A stretch of 64,000 nucleotides of DNA from Kalaharituber pfeilii. Its lineage: Eukaryota; Ascomycota; Pezizomycetes; Pezizales; Pezizaceae. Below, piece after piece: positions 36,401 to 49,414 of this stretch; the stretch's first letter is position 1, and every line of letters starts with the position of its first letter. Made by a program: the position numbers and the translations under genes. The DNA lies in NCBI GenBank assembly GCA_015179045.1, contig WHUZ01000084.1, positions 124,001-188,000 of the forward strand, written 5' to 3'. Below the pieces are notes generated by a model. It saw only the letters and a list, made by a program, of their open reading frames with translations, was not told the origin of the DNA and did no database searches.

Positions 36401-39255
36401 CTTGCAATAACGAAACTCGCTATAGCGAAAACCTTTGTATATAGCCACAGACAAAGTGGCTATTTCAGAGAATCGTGATGTTTGGAATCTCTAATATGTC
36501 AGCTGAAGGCATAGGAGGGCTTTGAGTGCATTTACCCTTATATTCTTCTTTTAACGCTCCGTATTTCTTGTCTCGGTCACAGGCATTAACTCTGTGCATC
36601 GGTATGAGTAATATAGTGAGAAGTGGAGATGTGTTGTGGAAGGATTCTCTTTACCAAACAAAAACTTTTGTATTTCGGTGTAGGTTGTGGAAGAGCAGAA
36701 TCTCCCGGTCGCCCCCCCTCTTACATATATACATGCCCTACCCACATACAGGCCCCTCCCCCCGGTTTCGGTAGCAGCCTACTTCCGGCAGCAGCGAGCG
36801 CGCATGCCGCCACAGTGCTTCCAGCCTGCCGGACTTATCCGCATAGCATACATCTTGCCCATGTCTCCCATCCCAATAAACCCACCGAGATGGATTCTCG
36901 GGGCCTGATTGGTACAATAGGCATTGTGAGGTTGCAATGAAGGTAATTGGTAGGTGTTAGGTGGGGATTATTGTGGTGTATCTCAGCTTATGGATTTGTG
37001 ATAAAGCCCCGACTCTGAAAGCAGGCGAGGTTAATTTGGAGAGTAATAGCCAAGATAGAGCAGGTGACTCAATAATCTACTTAGTACTATATAACAAAAT
37101 CTATGGGCTGTTCGACGGGCAATTTAGCAATCTCCTTGAGGGGTGAAGAAGGACGTAGGCATGATAAAGCATGCATTGGGACTGTTCACACGCATATATA
37201 TGGCAAACTTTCTATGGGCGTTCTGAAAATTACTGTTACTGGACGTTGTACCTTCCAGCATTTAAGTTGCTTCAGGAGTTAGGACTGGTAGTTTAGATGT
37301 CAAAAGAAAAATGATTTCTTCACTATAGTGATTGGACTTATGATGTTGTGAGCGTGAAGACTTTTAACTTGTTACAGGTTATTGCGGTTTTGATGTTCTT
37401 GTTTTAATTTTTCGATGCTTAGTGTATATATGTAATTATCAAGTGGAGAAATAATTTGGCTCGCGTAAGTTTATTTGGTATTTTTTTTTAATTCCGCAAG
37501 TTATTCCATCTGTTGTTCGGGGAGCCTACAAACAGCTCCTGTCATTAGTTAGAAGTCCACCAGATCAGCTTTGAGCTGTTACGGCAGTTGGGTGGTAATT
37601 ATGCAACAATTTATTGACTTGTGTGCACAACAATTACGGGTGTCGTATTTTTGTGTGTAAAACCCATACAATTGTTCTGACTAGAAGTCATACCTGCTTC
37701 ACTTTTGACCCCCTAACAGGTGGCGCACATGATGCATGCATAGCACTTCTGAGTGATTTCCCCTACCCTCGAGTACTTTAAGAGAGAGCTTCAGACTTAG
37801 CTTGGCACGACAGTGCTACTGCTGTAATTCACCACAACGCGACGTAGAGTCTCGACGCACGATTTACACGAAAACTGACCGCGCACGACAATTAGAATTT
37901 TGTGTGCAACTTGTAGAGCGGTTAAATTAAGGACTACTCTTCATATTTCACACCTGAGCTTCTTCAGATATGTTACTTTGAAGGGATTTATGAGATTTAT
38001 GATTCATGAAATTTGTACCATAAATTGGTATAGGCTTGGCATATATTTTGCGCTGTAATGCCACTAATATTGAATCCCACTTATTACACCTGAATTAAAT
38101 TTGATAAAAACAGTAGGACACTTGCATATCAATATCTAATCTTATTCAAAGATGTGAGAAGCACACCAAGAAAACTTTCAAAGAAGTGGTGGAGTTATCC
38201 ACAGAATTCATACTCTCATAGAAATTGTATGCAGCTTGTATAGGAAAACTACTGGAAATGGCAATTTGAGGTAAGAACTAGGCATTAAACAACATAAAGC
38301 CAATCAAAGCACTAATTAACAAGAAGCCTATTGGGAAGGCTCTCTAGCCGCAATTCTATAGCCATTATGGTGAGTATGATGAGCGTTTAAGGGAAGAAAT
38401 GCATTCTACCCTACATGCACATTGTATGGAAATCCCATATAAATGCATGCCCAGACGTCAATGGAAAATTCATGGTGCCATTAATTGACCACAATGTCCT
38501 TTCAGTGCAAATAGAGGTATTAGAGGTGAAGAATAACCCTTTATTTATTTTTTTGGAAAGCGCATACAAAATTTCATTCTCGTGGTTGAGATATATGTTG
38601 CTGCGCACAGTCAGTTTTGGTGCAAAACGTTCGTCGGGACTGGTGCATGTCGGGTTGGTGGTGAAAGACAGTACTCAATCCATGACTCAGTCATTCAGAG
38701 ATACAAAGAAAATGTATATTAAGCACTCCTGACCCTTACCAATTCAATTACCTCATCTGTCACTATTACTTCCAGCTGAAGGATCCAGTCGTAAATGTTG
38801 TATCCCGAAGGCTAGATGGAGTACTCCAGGTAACAGCAGACGACGAAGTAGCTACATCTGTCTGGACAGCCGAATGGATACTACCCATCACCATCTGTGC
38901 AAATTTCATAGCTTGTTTCACCTCCATATCTTCCTTTTCTCTGATAGCTCTGATTGCTCTCATTGCCTTCCTTTAATCCACTGTTTGTTCTGTTCTCTAG
39001 ATCAAGTCATTTGCAGCATTTGATTCCTTGATATGTTTGACAACCCTTTCTAATTCTATACAGTTTGCAGGTTTCATTAAATACATCTCCTATGTTGGAA
39101 AGACTAGTCAGGAACCTACCACATGCTGACTAGGCAAATCTTGGAAATCACTGCTTTTCTCCTGGGTACGAGAACAGCCTTTCTCCTTTTCTAGGATTTT
39201 TTCAAGATTTTGCCTTTCTATTAAGCTTTGATACTAAATCTACGCAAAATGCATA
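36401..39255. other. AT-rich region without a supported gene
   Basis: At 36405-36445 the words AATAACGAAACTCGC and TATAGCGAAAACC resemble termini of pogo-like DNA elements, but no partner end was found. Otherwise no gene could be supported. Confidence 0.35.
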
Positions 39256-40071
39256 CAGACAAACCTGTCATATTGGATAAGGGTCGGGCTGGGGAATCTT
39301 ATGCAATATGACAGGTTATCCATTATGACAGGTTGGAGTGCAGAGATCAATTTTCGAGGTAAATACATGCAATTCCTACATGAATAAGAGACCATATAGG
39401 AGCGAAATTAGAGGTAATAGAGGCCTAGAGGCCGTTGCAAAAGACACTTTTTTTTTTTCCCCACTTAACCCCACTTGCAGCAGTTCGCCATGGCAGGGCT
39501 CAAGAGACAATTCAAGCTCAACAAAGTCATGTACTTTTCAAACCGCAGAAGGCAAGTGCTACTTGTTCATCCTTCTGTGCTGTACTTCCTGTTGCTGATC
39601 AAACCACTTAATTGTGAACAATGAATTATTTTGCTTCATGGGAGACTGGCACTGGTTACTCGAATTCATCTTCAAGTTGATCCTGATCCATTGGGTCTAC
39701 GTCATCTGGGTCTGCCAATTCTGGGTGATAGGTATCCGTTAAATGATAGGCCTACCATAGTAGTGCTCTCAACTAAAATCTACCAAAGAGAGAGAAGAAT
39801 GACTAGGATAAATAACCCTCTCTGCCTGCTGAATTAGTATACTGAAATGAAAATTCTATCACCAAGCATAATGATCCTTGCTAGTATTGGCACTATCCAA
39901 TATGACAGGTCCAGTTACCAGTAAATGTGGGAAACCAGCTGGTGAAATTGCTGTCCATCCAATAAATGAAAATATCCAATAATCCCACAGGCCCAAATTC
40001 GGGCCGACAAAGTTTATGCAATATGACAGGTTATCCAATATGACAGGTATCTAATATGACAGGTTTGTCTG
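39256..40071. mobile_element. Non-autonomous TIR element with repeated subterminal motif
   Basis: The ends CAGACAAACCTGTCATATTG and the matching inverted sequence form TIRs of about 24 bp with one mismatch, flanked by TA at 39254-39255 and 40072-40073 (Tc1/mariner/pogo-like). The motif AATATGACAGGT or its close variants occurs at least six times near the two ends (39303-39335, 39898-39910, 40018-40066). The interior lacks a transposase and is interrupted by a family A insertion at 39448-39500. Confidence 0.7.
39448..39500 (-). mobile_element. Family A micro-retroposon, minus orientation
   Basis: On the minus strand the element starts AGCCCTGCCATGGCGAACTG and ends in a run of A (plus-strand T from 39448). 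It is flanked by CAAAAGACA (39438-39446) and CAAGAGACA (39501-39509), a probable 9-bp target-site duplication with one mismatch. It sits inside the TIR element 39256-40071. Confidence 0.7.
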
Positions 40072-40550
40072 TAAATTTGGTCTTTAGTCCCTTTTCCTCT
40101 GGGTCTTCATATTTTTCAGTCTTATAACTTATCATATAGAAAATTCATGTCCATGGAATCTTCTTAAACTTACTGCATTTGTACTCTCAATCCATTCACC
40201 TAAATTCCATAAATTTTGCTTCCATTGTACATGTGATTTTTCAAGCTTGTGCATACAAGAGTTAATGGACATGATGGCGGTGGTTAAGCGCCAACTAACT
40301 GGATGTTCTTCCTTTGGCCATTTGGCTATTGATTCATCTTCAAACCCAGGGACTGAAGTACAACCTTCAGATGCAACAGGTATAGATAATATTGTAAACT
40401 CATAGTTTGTGTCAAGGTCAGAAAAATTGCTCCTTAGTGTATTTATCACAGTAATAATCCACTAAAACAAGGTCTGAGAGGTGTCAACAAGAACTGCGTC
40501 TAGTGGTAGGTAGCTTGATAAAACCTTTTCGTGACCTATTCCTGTGATAC

Positions 40551-41764
40551 TGTTCGGGGCCATGCCAGCCATCTTAGCGTGCCACTCAACTGGCCCGGAT
40601 CAACCATTTGCTCCACACAAAAGTGGATAACTTGGGCCAGTTATGCTAAGACCAATGGCCCGGGCCAGTGGTCTGCATTGCAAGATGAGTAGTCCGGACC
40701 ATCCATATTTGTGCTGGCTGGCCCAGGCTACTGGTCCAAATTCCAAACAAATTCCCTGCATACTTGAGTGAAAAATTTGCATTTATCGCCGTCCTACAGA
40801 GAGCCAGTGATGTAGCCGCTCCCGGTGTCTGTCTTAGTGAATATACTGATTGCGTATATAAGATCCTAATTAGTTACAAGATGCCTCGAGATATTCACTG
40901 TCACCGCATTCCCTACAATCCTCTACCACTCGCACCTCTTCCTGTCTTGTGCAAGTTCAAACACCAGTGCCTCCTGCTCGTTTCAAACCAAGGCCACCAT
41001 ACCTGCTCTCATTACTCTTCCTCCTTGCCCTTTCAAGATGCCTCCTCAACCTGTTGAGCCTTTCGGTCCAGATACTCAGCAGGATTCTGAATGTTACCTC
41101 TAGTCTCTACAACACTGCAATCACTCTTTTTGACATTCCACATCAGGATGACAAGAAGGTGAACAGGTACATAGGTCCTTGCTGCAGCCACCTCGCTGGG
41201 GTATACATCCTTCTTTATAGGAACAGTTTCCGGAGGGTATATTGTCAACTTGAGTAGTGTTGTCAAGTTGAGACAAAGTTTTTCATACTGCAGTACATAA
41301 TGCTATTGATGCCATAGAAGGATCATCAGGTGGAAAGGTTGCCAGTTCTTCTGCTTGAACCTCGGGTGTGACTATAGTGAGATATTTTGTAGTATAATGG
41401 CGGCTTTGTAGAAAATGTTGATTAAAGTGAGACTTGCTGACAATACAACAAATTGAACTACAGAAGACTCAGATGATGAGGTGCATTAAGAGGAAAATGA
41501 TGATGTTCATAGTACTAGTCATGTCATTTAAAAAACATGTAAACGGAGCGATGTTGCCGGCACTATGCATGTCAGTATGGTAAGTGGTAATAAAACCGTG
41601 TCAGGCAAGAAATCATGTACTGTAAAGCGGCAAAATCTCTACCCATGTATCTGATTATTTGGCTCGTTTTTGGTCTTTAATCCTTGTAAATTGACCAGTA
41701 GCCCGTCTTAGTGATGAGTAGCCCAGTTACCGACTGGCCCGGATAAGATGGATGGCCCCCAACA
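40551..41764. mobile_element. Non-autonomous TIR element, copy 1
   Basis: The left end TGTTCGGGGCCATGCCAGCC and the reverse complement of the right end, TGTTGGGGGCCATCCATCTT, are similar inverted termini. The same termini and much of the interior recur in the disrupted copy at 53412-58373 (for instance GGCCCGGGCCAGTGGTCT and AATTTGCATTTATCGCCG). A short frame starting MPPQPVEPFGPDTQQD at 41038 is counterpart to one at 57854, but is stopped early here. The superfamily is not identified. Confidence 0.6.
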
Positions 41765-43724
41765 CCTTACACATTACCCTAATGTAGTATTCAGGATTTG
41801 GTACGTATTGATCTAGGTGTTGTTTTTGGACCCAAAACGGTTTCGGATTTCACCAAAAAAATCCGATTTTCACAAGAGGGTGACCAGTACTCAGACCTCA
41901 GACCAGATAATCTGGTTTTGTTTTGTCTGCCGGATGGAGACAGTCTAATCTGAATACCACTATTGGTGTTCGCAAGTATATTATTTTTCCACCGAATCAA
42001 ATCTGTTAAACGGTCAGTGTCTGTTACGAGACTGAGTTTCCTATACATAAACTTTTACAGACTTATCGGCCTTTTTCAATACCACTTTTCATTGGCCCGG
42101 AAGCAATCATACGTGAGCCCACGTGAGTAACTTGATGCTGCGTACTAGTACGGTAATTCCGCAGACTTTGTTGCACCCCGAATACTCGAGTACTGTTAAT
42201 CCCATGCCAAGACGCCCCAGCTGCTGAAAATGTGCCCTACAGTAGGAAATTGGTACTTTAACAAATAAACGCTCTTGAGTTATTCACCATTTGTGCCTCC
42301 TGAGAGATTGTTTGAGAGGTCTTATGCTTGATTCTTATCCCAATCCGAGAGAGACAAGAAGAAGAAGTAGAACTTCTTTCACCGAAAATGTATGATGCAA
42401 GTCCAGCAATCTTGTAACCTTCCAAGAAAGGAATTGCACGCATGGCATGACTAAGCCTCTCATGTGTGCAGGCGTCCCCATTCCCCATCTCTCCTTTTTG
42501 CACGAATCCTGAAATTTGTGGGGAGATAAATTGGTAGTCGCACCTGTACTCTGGAAAATGCGAAGATTTCGCAGTTAACCCTAGAATTTCGGTTCAGATT
42601 TTGCCCAAATTAAACGTCGTAGACCAAGCAGGCTTGGCAATCTAGGTAGCTGAACTGGGAGCATGGAATTTGAGCCGTTGGAAAATGACCACTACCTTGT
42701 ATTGCAGTAAAATCTTCATAAGGACATGGAAAAATGGTTTTGAGTTACTTTTCATTTGTGGTCGAGACAGATATCGTGAGAAATGCAAGTGGTGAGAATG
42801 TCGCAGCTTAAGATGGTTTCCGGTCTTCAAATGGCACTGCTCAGGACTTGGCAGTAGTGAATGGTTGCTAAGGGAACTTATGTTTTTCCTTCCCTTTCCG
42901 GGTTTGCAAAATCCTCAATTCGGCACAAGAATATGTAAGTAAAAAGAGGCTTTATCACAATCAAGTCACGGCAGGTCAGCGAAAAATCCAAGATACTTCA
43001 AATCAGTGAGAAATTTTGTGGGATTAACTCTCATATTGTGAGGCCTGTTTTCTTTGAAATAGTCACAGGTATGCAGGTAAAAATGCATGTTGCCACAAAA
43101 TATATTAAGCATTAATAATTATTTAGTACCAATTGTCATATATAAGGGATTCTTGCGCCCAACTCGTAAAATCAAAGGAAATCACCGCAAACATGACAAT
43201 GCAATCCGACAGATGTCAATTATCACGTTCCACATTCCTCATGCACACATTAGAGTGAGAACCATAGCCCGCAAACCTGAAATCCAGAAAAAGAAAAAAA
43301 AAATTACCCTCTAGCAGTTTTGCGGATAACCCTGAGCTTCCTAAGAAGACTGAATGCTGAAATAAAGAAAATCTGTGCAGTTTGTAGTCCAACCAAAAGC
43401 GTTCCGTGAATGATGCCTCTCTACTAGAGCCATTAGTGCAAAGAAATATCTCTATGCTATGCCCATATAAATCCGAACCCGACTTTCCCCGCCTGCCGTT
43501 CCCATCCTATACCTTCCCTCCAGCAGCCAATGCTTACTTTTGAATGTTCAGTTCTCCCTTGCCCCCTGAAATAGTCGCCTCCTCTCACCCCTAAATCCCA
43601 TATAATGTCAACCTACTGCAACCCCGACCCTTCTCTTTTAATTCTTCCACAAAAAAAGCAGAAAGCAAAATTACCTCCTCCCGCCAAAACTATTGCCACT
43701 GCCCCAACCAGCTCCATTGCAGGT
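41765..43724. other. Intergenic region without a supported gene
   Basis: No domain-bearing frame was found. The part after 43500 is C-rich on the plus strand and may be the 3' end region of the downstream minus-strand gene. Confidence 0.4.
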
Positions 43725-45527
43725 TCACCCCGCCTTCCGATGCTTGCCTTCCCGTGTCTGCTTCCTGCTTACACTTAAAAACGGAATTCCAAAAATACCC
43801 CGTTTAGGTTTAGGTGGAATAATGGATGGTGGCGTGGCTGGTGTGGGAGGAGGCGGGGGAGGAAGTGACGACAGAGGGTCCGAGGAGGGTGGTAGCGGGA
43901 GAGGTGGTAGCGGACGAGTGGGTGGTGGGCCAGGAGGGCCTAGAGGCACTGCGGTATCCCCTGTTATCACCGGAATAAACCTTCGCGGCTCCAACCCTTC
44001 AGAAAATTTCGATTCCCGGCGTCTCCTGCTTTTTCTCCCTGGCTGGCTGTCGGCGCGCTGCTGCTCTCCTAATAATTGAGCAGCTGCAGGGGGTGTAGTC
44101 ACCTTGGGGTCGGTTACAAATCCCGGATTCTGTGTATCCATAATCTCACCCCCTTCTCTAGCGCAGGTGCATTCCTCTAACCAGTTCCGCGTGCATCTCT
44201 GGCACGGGTATATATACCGCACTGTCTCCGCTGTATCGGGACGGAGTAAGCCCGCGTCGACAGCATTGCGGAGGGTGGGGAGGAAGATGCGGTCGTGAGG
44301 CGGGTTAAGCTGCCCTGACAAAGGAGGAATCGGAACAGGAGAGGTAGTCGGTATAGGTACCAGACCAGCTGGGGGTACATGTTGTTGCCCACAATGCTGT
44401 GACTGTTCCGCCGGAAGGGTAGTGCTGGGTCCTAAACCGGTGTTCGACCCATGGTAGAACATGCTTCTGATGTTCTTCAGGGAATGCCGGAGACTAGGGG
44501 CTTTCCATGGAGCAGGGGGAGGTGGGGGAAGGGCCAGCACCTGATAGCCATCGATTGGTGCTTCAATTGAGAGGTAGGTAGGAGGCGAGACTGTGGGAGG
44601 CTGGAGAGTCGGCACCGTTATTGCGTCCTCCGTGTCGCCCCGGCTAGAGACTGATGAGATGGAGGCAAAAATCCTCCGGCGCCTCCCTGAACCCCAACTT
44701 GGCCATCTGCTGCCTGAGCGGCCCCCGGGTGATGTTGGCGAGGTTGGTGATGTTGGTGATGTTGGACTAGCCACTCCAGCAGCATCGACAGGTATCCTAT
44801 CACTCACCGCCCTCGATGATGACGCCATTGACGACCCGGAGGCTGATCCAGCGGATCGTCTCCATCCGCCTCTTCGTGAAGAAACATGCATCTCTGTCCC
44901 CTGCGGCCCCACTCGTAGCGCGGGTAAGGCAGGGGAAGGTGGAGGAGAATCTCCACTTGCGGGGAAGGCTGCGGACGTAGATAAAGAGGGCGATGGAGGC
45001 GCATCACGGGATGGAGCGAACGGAATGTCTAGTAGGGATGGGGAGAGGATGGAGACGCTGTGAGTTGGGGAAGGTGTAACTCGAATGGCAAATGTGAATG
45101 GGGAAGATACAGAAGCATTGTGCAGTGGACTAGAGCGTGGCGTGCTGTCAGCGACAAGCATGCCACTAGAGACCCGCCGAGGGGTGAGAGGGGGAGAATG
45201 GGGTGCAATCTGGTTGCTCCCGGTGCTGGGTGTGCCGGTATTTGCCGTGGTGGACTGCAGGTTGAGGGTAAGCCCGGGAGACGGCCGGAGCCGAGATGCA
45301 GATCTGCGCTGCTGCAATGAATGAGGGCCGCGTGGGTGAGCACGAACATGCCCTTGCAAGGATTGGGATGGCATTTTATTTCTAGATGCTCCACGTAGCT
45401 GCAGACTTAGAGCCGACGCTGGTGTCAAGTCCTGCACAGACCTGGAGCCAAGGGCTGGTGACGCTATGCTGTGCGAAGGGCGAAAGGGTGGGTGCATCTC
45501 GTTGTCTTTATTTTTCCGATGAGACAT
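43725..45527 (-). CDS. Ser/Pro-rich disordered protein with a small Cys cluster
   Basis: A single uninterrupted frame of 600 residues, clearly maintained and GC-rich against AT-rich surroundings. It is dominated by Ser, Pro, Arg and Thr. PTSPTSPTSPTSP lies at about 255-267. Polyproline runs occur at about 334-340 and 555-567, with further Pro-rich text at 531-550, of the type bound by SH3, WW or profilin domains. Basic clusters are at 281-285 and 499-504. The one ordered-looking part is 413-456, containing RIFLPTLRNAVDAGLLRPDT and Cys442-X2-Cys445-X7-Cys453-X-Cys455, a possible metal site. It is probably a scaffold or cytoskeleton/polarity-linked protein, but no family is recognised. There is no signal peptide or membrane segment. 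A TATAAAC on the minus strand at about 45589-45596 could be its TATA box. A second Met at residue 11 is an alternative start. Confidence 0.8.
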   Translation of the reverse strand: MSHRKNKDNEMHPPFRPSHSIASPALGSRSVQDLTPASALSLQLRGASRNKMPSQSLQGHVRAHPRGPHSLQQRRSASRLRPSPGLTLNLQSTTANTGTPSTGSNQIAPHSPPLTPRRVSSGMLVADSTPRSSPLHNASVSSPFTFAIRVTPSPTHSVSILSPSLLDIPFAPSRDAPPSPSLSTSAAFPASGDSPPPSPALPALRVGPQGTEMHVSSRRGGWRRSAGSASGSSMASSSRAVSDRIPVDAAGVASPTSPTSPTSPTSPGGRSGSRWPSWGSGRRRRIFASISSVSSRGDTEDAITVPTLQPPTVSPPTYLSIEAPIDGYQVLALPPPPPAPWKAPSLRHSLKNIRSMFYHGSNTGLGPSTTLPAEQSQHCGQQHVPPAGLVPIPTTSPVPIPPLSGQLNPPHDRIFLPTLRNAVDAGLLRPDTAETVRYIYPCQRCTRNWLEECTCAREGGEIMDTQNPGFVTDPKVTTPPAAAQLLGEQQRADSQPGRKSRRRRESKFSEGLEPRRFIPVITGDTAVPLGPPGPPPTRPLPPLPLPPSSDPLSSLPPPPPPTPATPPSIIPPKPKRGIFGIPFLSVSRKQTREGKHRKAG

Positions 45528-47860
45528 TTATTTTTCCACTGTACGTAATGGGTGCATTTGATCGCGCTGCCGAGTTGGTATATAAAGTTTATAGGGTATA
45601 CAAAGGGTGAAGTGGCTAAGGATCACGCAAATTCCCCGTATTTTCTCCGTAACCCCGCGGCCGGCCCGGCCCACATAAGCGGGCCGCGCACTCCTGAGTT
45701 TGAAACGGGCCGTAACCTAGTAGTACTGTCCTTCAGTTCCCTATTCCTGGCTTTGGCGACTGGCCACTCTTGATCACACCGAGGACAGGTGTGATAACTG
45801 GCGGATCACCGGAATCTGTTGGTGTTGTGACTTTAGAGGTAAGCAACAGCCTCATATGCATATACACCTTGACGCCGCATCACGCCAGAAACCTGCTCAT
45901 GATAGACTTACACCTATACCAGTACCGGATAGCCGAGCCAGCGCCAGAGAAGTGAGACACGCAGTAAGCAAAATGCCGGCCTAGGAAGATCTTGTTTTGG
46001 GGAAATGGTTAATAGGACTGCAAAATTATGCTGAGCTTTGTCTACATTTAAGTATTCGGTTGAGAGTTTTTGGAGCACGGGCACGGAGCGGAGTGCTACA
46101 GAGGGTGTCATCCTTTCAGCTGCCAAGCCTGGCGCATATGAACTGGCCAGTCAGAGTTTATGACACAACTGGCAATCGCAAATTAACAATGAGGCACACT
46201 GGGGGGAAAAATATGATTGGGTGGTGCTGTTGAATGAAAGGAAGAATATGTCAACCAAAGATGCAAAACGGAATCATCAAGATCTGCGTATGTCTCATAG
46301 CCATTCTCAATAGGGGATATACGTGATGAGGGATGTAAAGAGTGGCGAATGCAATTTCGTGAAAATATACAACCAGTAGAAACGCAGGAGATATTTTCTC
46401 ATGACAGTAATCCTGAATGAGCCCCACCGTAAACAGAAAAGCTGGGGGCCTGTTGAAGGTAAATGTATATATATGTAATGCTCCATGTCCGGAGTAGCGG
46501 GCGAGGATCGAGGATCAACAATTAGAAATGCTCAATGATGCAACCTTGTAAAGTCCTTTTACGGACGCACTTCTCAGGCGCATTGGCAACAATACCCTTG
46601 CCGCAGTGTGTACTTTAACCAGTGTTTATAGAGCGGCTGGCTGTTGAAGCGCTCCACAATCACAGTAAAAGCTTGATGACGAGCTGCCTCTAGGCTGAAC
46701 ATTATATCGTCTCGGCTGAGTAAAATCTAGGAACGCAATAGCTCCAGACGTTGCTCTTGCTAGTATACTTGGTTATAAACAAGATAGAGCACTTTGGGAT
46801 TAAGAGATAGAGGGCAATTGGTATTAAATAACTTAGGTATGAGGGAGCGAAGGGGAAGCGAACAAAGTTAGGCATTCGGACTTTTAAAGTATAAACTTTG
46901 AGATGAATATTGTTACTGTATGTGGGTATTTGAAGAAGAGAATGTCTAAGGATGAGCTGGCTGGAGATGCCTTGAATTGAGCCAAGCAACACCAGCATGT
47001 CACCACAATGCCAATTCCACTATATCTAATAGCTGACTCTCACTCGAGCGAGCCATATATTCTATTGCAGGTTAGATTCTTCGCCCAGCAACCGTTAAGT
47101 GCACGCGTCAAAGGCGGGAAGGACTAAGTTGCAGTGCGATGCTTGGGGGATCTGATGCTGATACTATCGCAATATAGCGAAAAGCAAGGATGAATGATGT
47201 AACAAATAGCAGGTATCGTACGAAGCAAACGTATGCTCGCGTCATCGCAGATCGCAGCGTTAAGCGCGCACACGATGGACCGTGGCCGTCAGAAGGACAC
47301 TGCTGACGATGTCGACGGTGAAAACTCTCCTGCTGTTATTAAGGATGACGATGAAGTGCCGCCGTCCAAACATCAGTGTGGACCAGTACTTAAGTTCGTG
47401 AGGCCTGCACATCTGTAGTATGGATCTGAGCACTCCCCGCCACAGGCAGAGCAAATTATGTACATTCGCCCGAGCCGCACGATCGCGATTCGAACTGCAC
47501 GAACCCGAACGCGCGCGGTGACTTTTCAAGATTCTGCTGTACTGTAGCGGACAATCCATACTTATTGGGCATGCAAATCTTGCTATCCCTTGGGGCGGTC
47601 GAGACATGCATGAACTCTGTGCCGGTGGCGCTACGCCATGAGACGCCAAGAGACGGCCTGTGCGATATCAAAAACAACGTTGTACACCATCTGCCTGAGA
47701 ATTCAGTACGTATGATAGAAAATCTCTATGGAGAGGTCAAAATGCAATTTGAAAAAACATTGAGTTTATGCAATGACTGAGGTACATACCTTTGTCCCAG
47801 TCTCAAAGTAGACCTCTATCCTCATCTTACATATCAATAGCTCTACAACAGCCCAGTAGC
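45528..47860. other. Intergenic region without a supported gene
   Basis: A GC-rich, partly self-complementary block lies at 45655-45692 (GCGGCCGGCCCGGCCC and GCGGGCCGC). Short frames at 47233-47418 and 47565-47780 have no recognisable domain. Confidence 0.35.
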
Positions 47861-48061
47861 TGTGCCACATCACTGCATACAGAAATTCGTCACAGGGTGT
47901 CTTGTTTGCGGATTTTTAGCTATCTATCATCTTCCTGTCCTTCACCTTCTGCTTCAATTTCTCAAACTCGCTAATTGGTGTCACATATAATATACGACTC
48001 TGTACATAATAGAATAATTTCCACTTTGGTTATTTCCATTGGACTCAGAATTAGAACTCAT
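47861..48061. repeat. Dispersed repeat, left half of a split copy
   Basis: Matches 59961-60247 in the same orientation (shared words include CACAGGGTGTCTTGTTTGC and CCTTCACCTTCTGCTTCAAT). The match stops abruptly at 48061 and resumes at 50409. It lacks the 84-bp foldback insertion present in the 60-kb copy. Confidence 0.8.
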
Positions 48062-49414
48062 GTAGTGGCTGATATGGATAAGATAGTCGCAGAGCTTCAT
48101 GCAGAATAAGTGAACATGTACCAGGTCCCCACACGCTTACTGGCAGAGCGTCAGGGAGTATATGCACAGCGACCAATTCGTAACTATGGAAACTCTGAAT
48201 GCTTCAGAGTTAGACTCCATGCATGAAGGAAGCCCGTGGCAACGTCGCTTTCCTTCACGGCTCGAAAAATAGGTCATCACTTACTATTATTCTTAATTCC
48301 TCCAACCTGCCATCGGTTCCTGTTCTCGTGCCCAGACTCTCATCGGTTCCTAGTGGCTCCATGGTCCTCTCACCTAATGATATTCGGTTTCATAAAGTAT
48401 CCATTCACTTGACTGCGTGTAGGCTATTGGAGAAGTGCTTGAGGACTCGCCACGTATGAAAGTCGCGAATTTCCATTTGGAAAGACGCTGTAAGTGCATC
48501 GGAGAATAGCCTTCACCTAACAATTTTGCGTGGGATTTCAAATGCGCTTCCATGGTTTTGATTGAAGTAGCAGTTACACACAAGTTGAACATACAAAGTC
48601 TGGCCATGTAGAGAGGTGTGTAAGTAGTATGCTTGGATGTATGTATTCTTTCACCTCGCCCTGTGTCGATAGCTTGGGATTCAAGCCACATAACAAGCTA
48701 TTCAGAATGCTTTCCGTCTCTTTGCTATATGCTCTGTTATGGCCTCAAAGACAGTAGGCCACTGCAGTTGGTCTAATGCATGATTTACAGAGCATGAGTC
48801 TGTAAGAAGGTAAATAAAGTTATGCTAAGCATGTTCATCAAGGTGGAGTGAAGAAGAAGGACTTTAGAGACCAATTAGGAGTTGCTGCTATACAAGACAA
48901 GCATGACATTGCAGCTTAAAAATATCACTGTTAGACACACAAGCCTGGAAGTAGGGAGTATGATTGGAGCAACTTACCTGTCAGCAGCCTACACTCACAA
49001 CTTTGCCTTGTGCCTGGGTTAAACTCCTACGCTCGGGTCAGACATACTCTGAACATTATATATTGGCTTTTTTCAACCTGAAATCTTGCCGATTCGCTGT
49101 AGTCCACCAATTGTGCTAGTGTGTAAATAAACAAGACGGGAATATGGCCATAGGGATATTCTCGGTTCCGAGCATATCTACAAACTTTCAATCCATGGCC
49201 ACTGAATATGATGACCAAAATCATGACCAAAATAATCATGGCCGATAGTAGAGTACTAGTTTCATACAGGCCATTCTAAGCCACTTAAATAGCTTGCCTC
49301 CGCTCCACCGTAGCCACATCCTTCACCAGAGCAAAGCCTACATACTGCATAACTCTCCCGCACCCAAACCAACTTAAATAAAGACAACCAGCCTATACTT
49401 AACCCACAATAACT
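48062..49414. other. Left part of the segment that splits the repeat
   Basis: A minus-strand frame at 48374-48691 has two weak ankyrin-like words (TYTPLYMARL and YSPMHLQRL), too little for a call. No other gene is supported. Confidence 0.3.

Noticed and set aside
44593..45063. 156-codon plus-strand frame
   Set aside because: It is the antisense of the long Ser/Pro-rich minus-strand gene and shows no domain of its own.
48374..48691. Possible ankyrin repeats on the minus strand
   Set aside because: Only two weak words fit; spacing and the other consensus positions do not.
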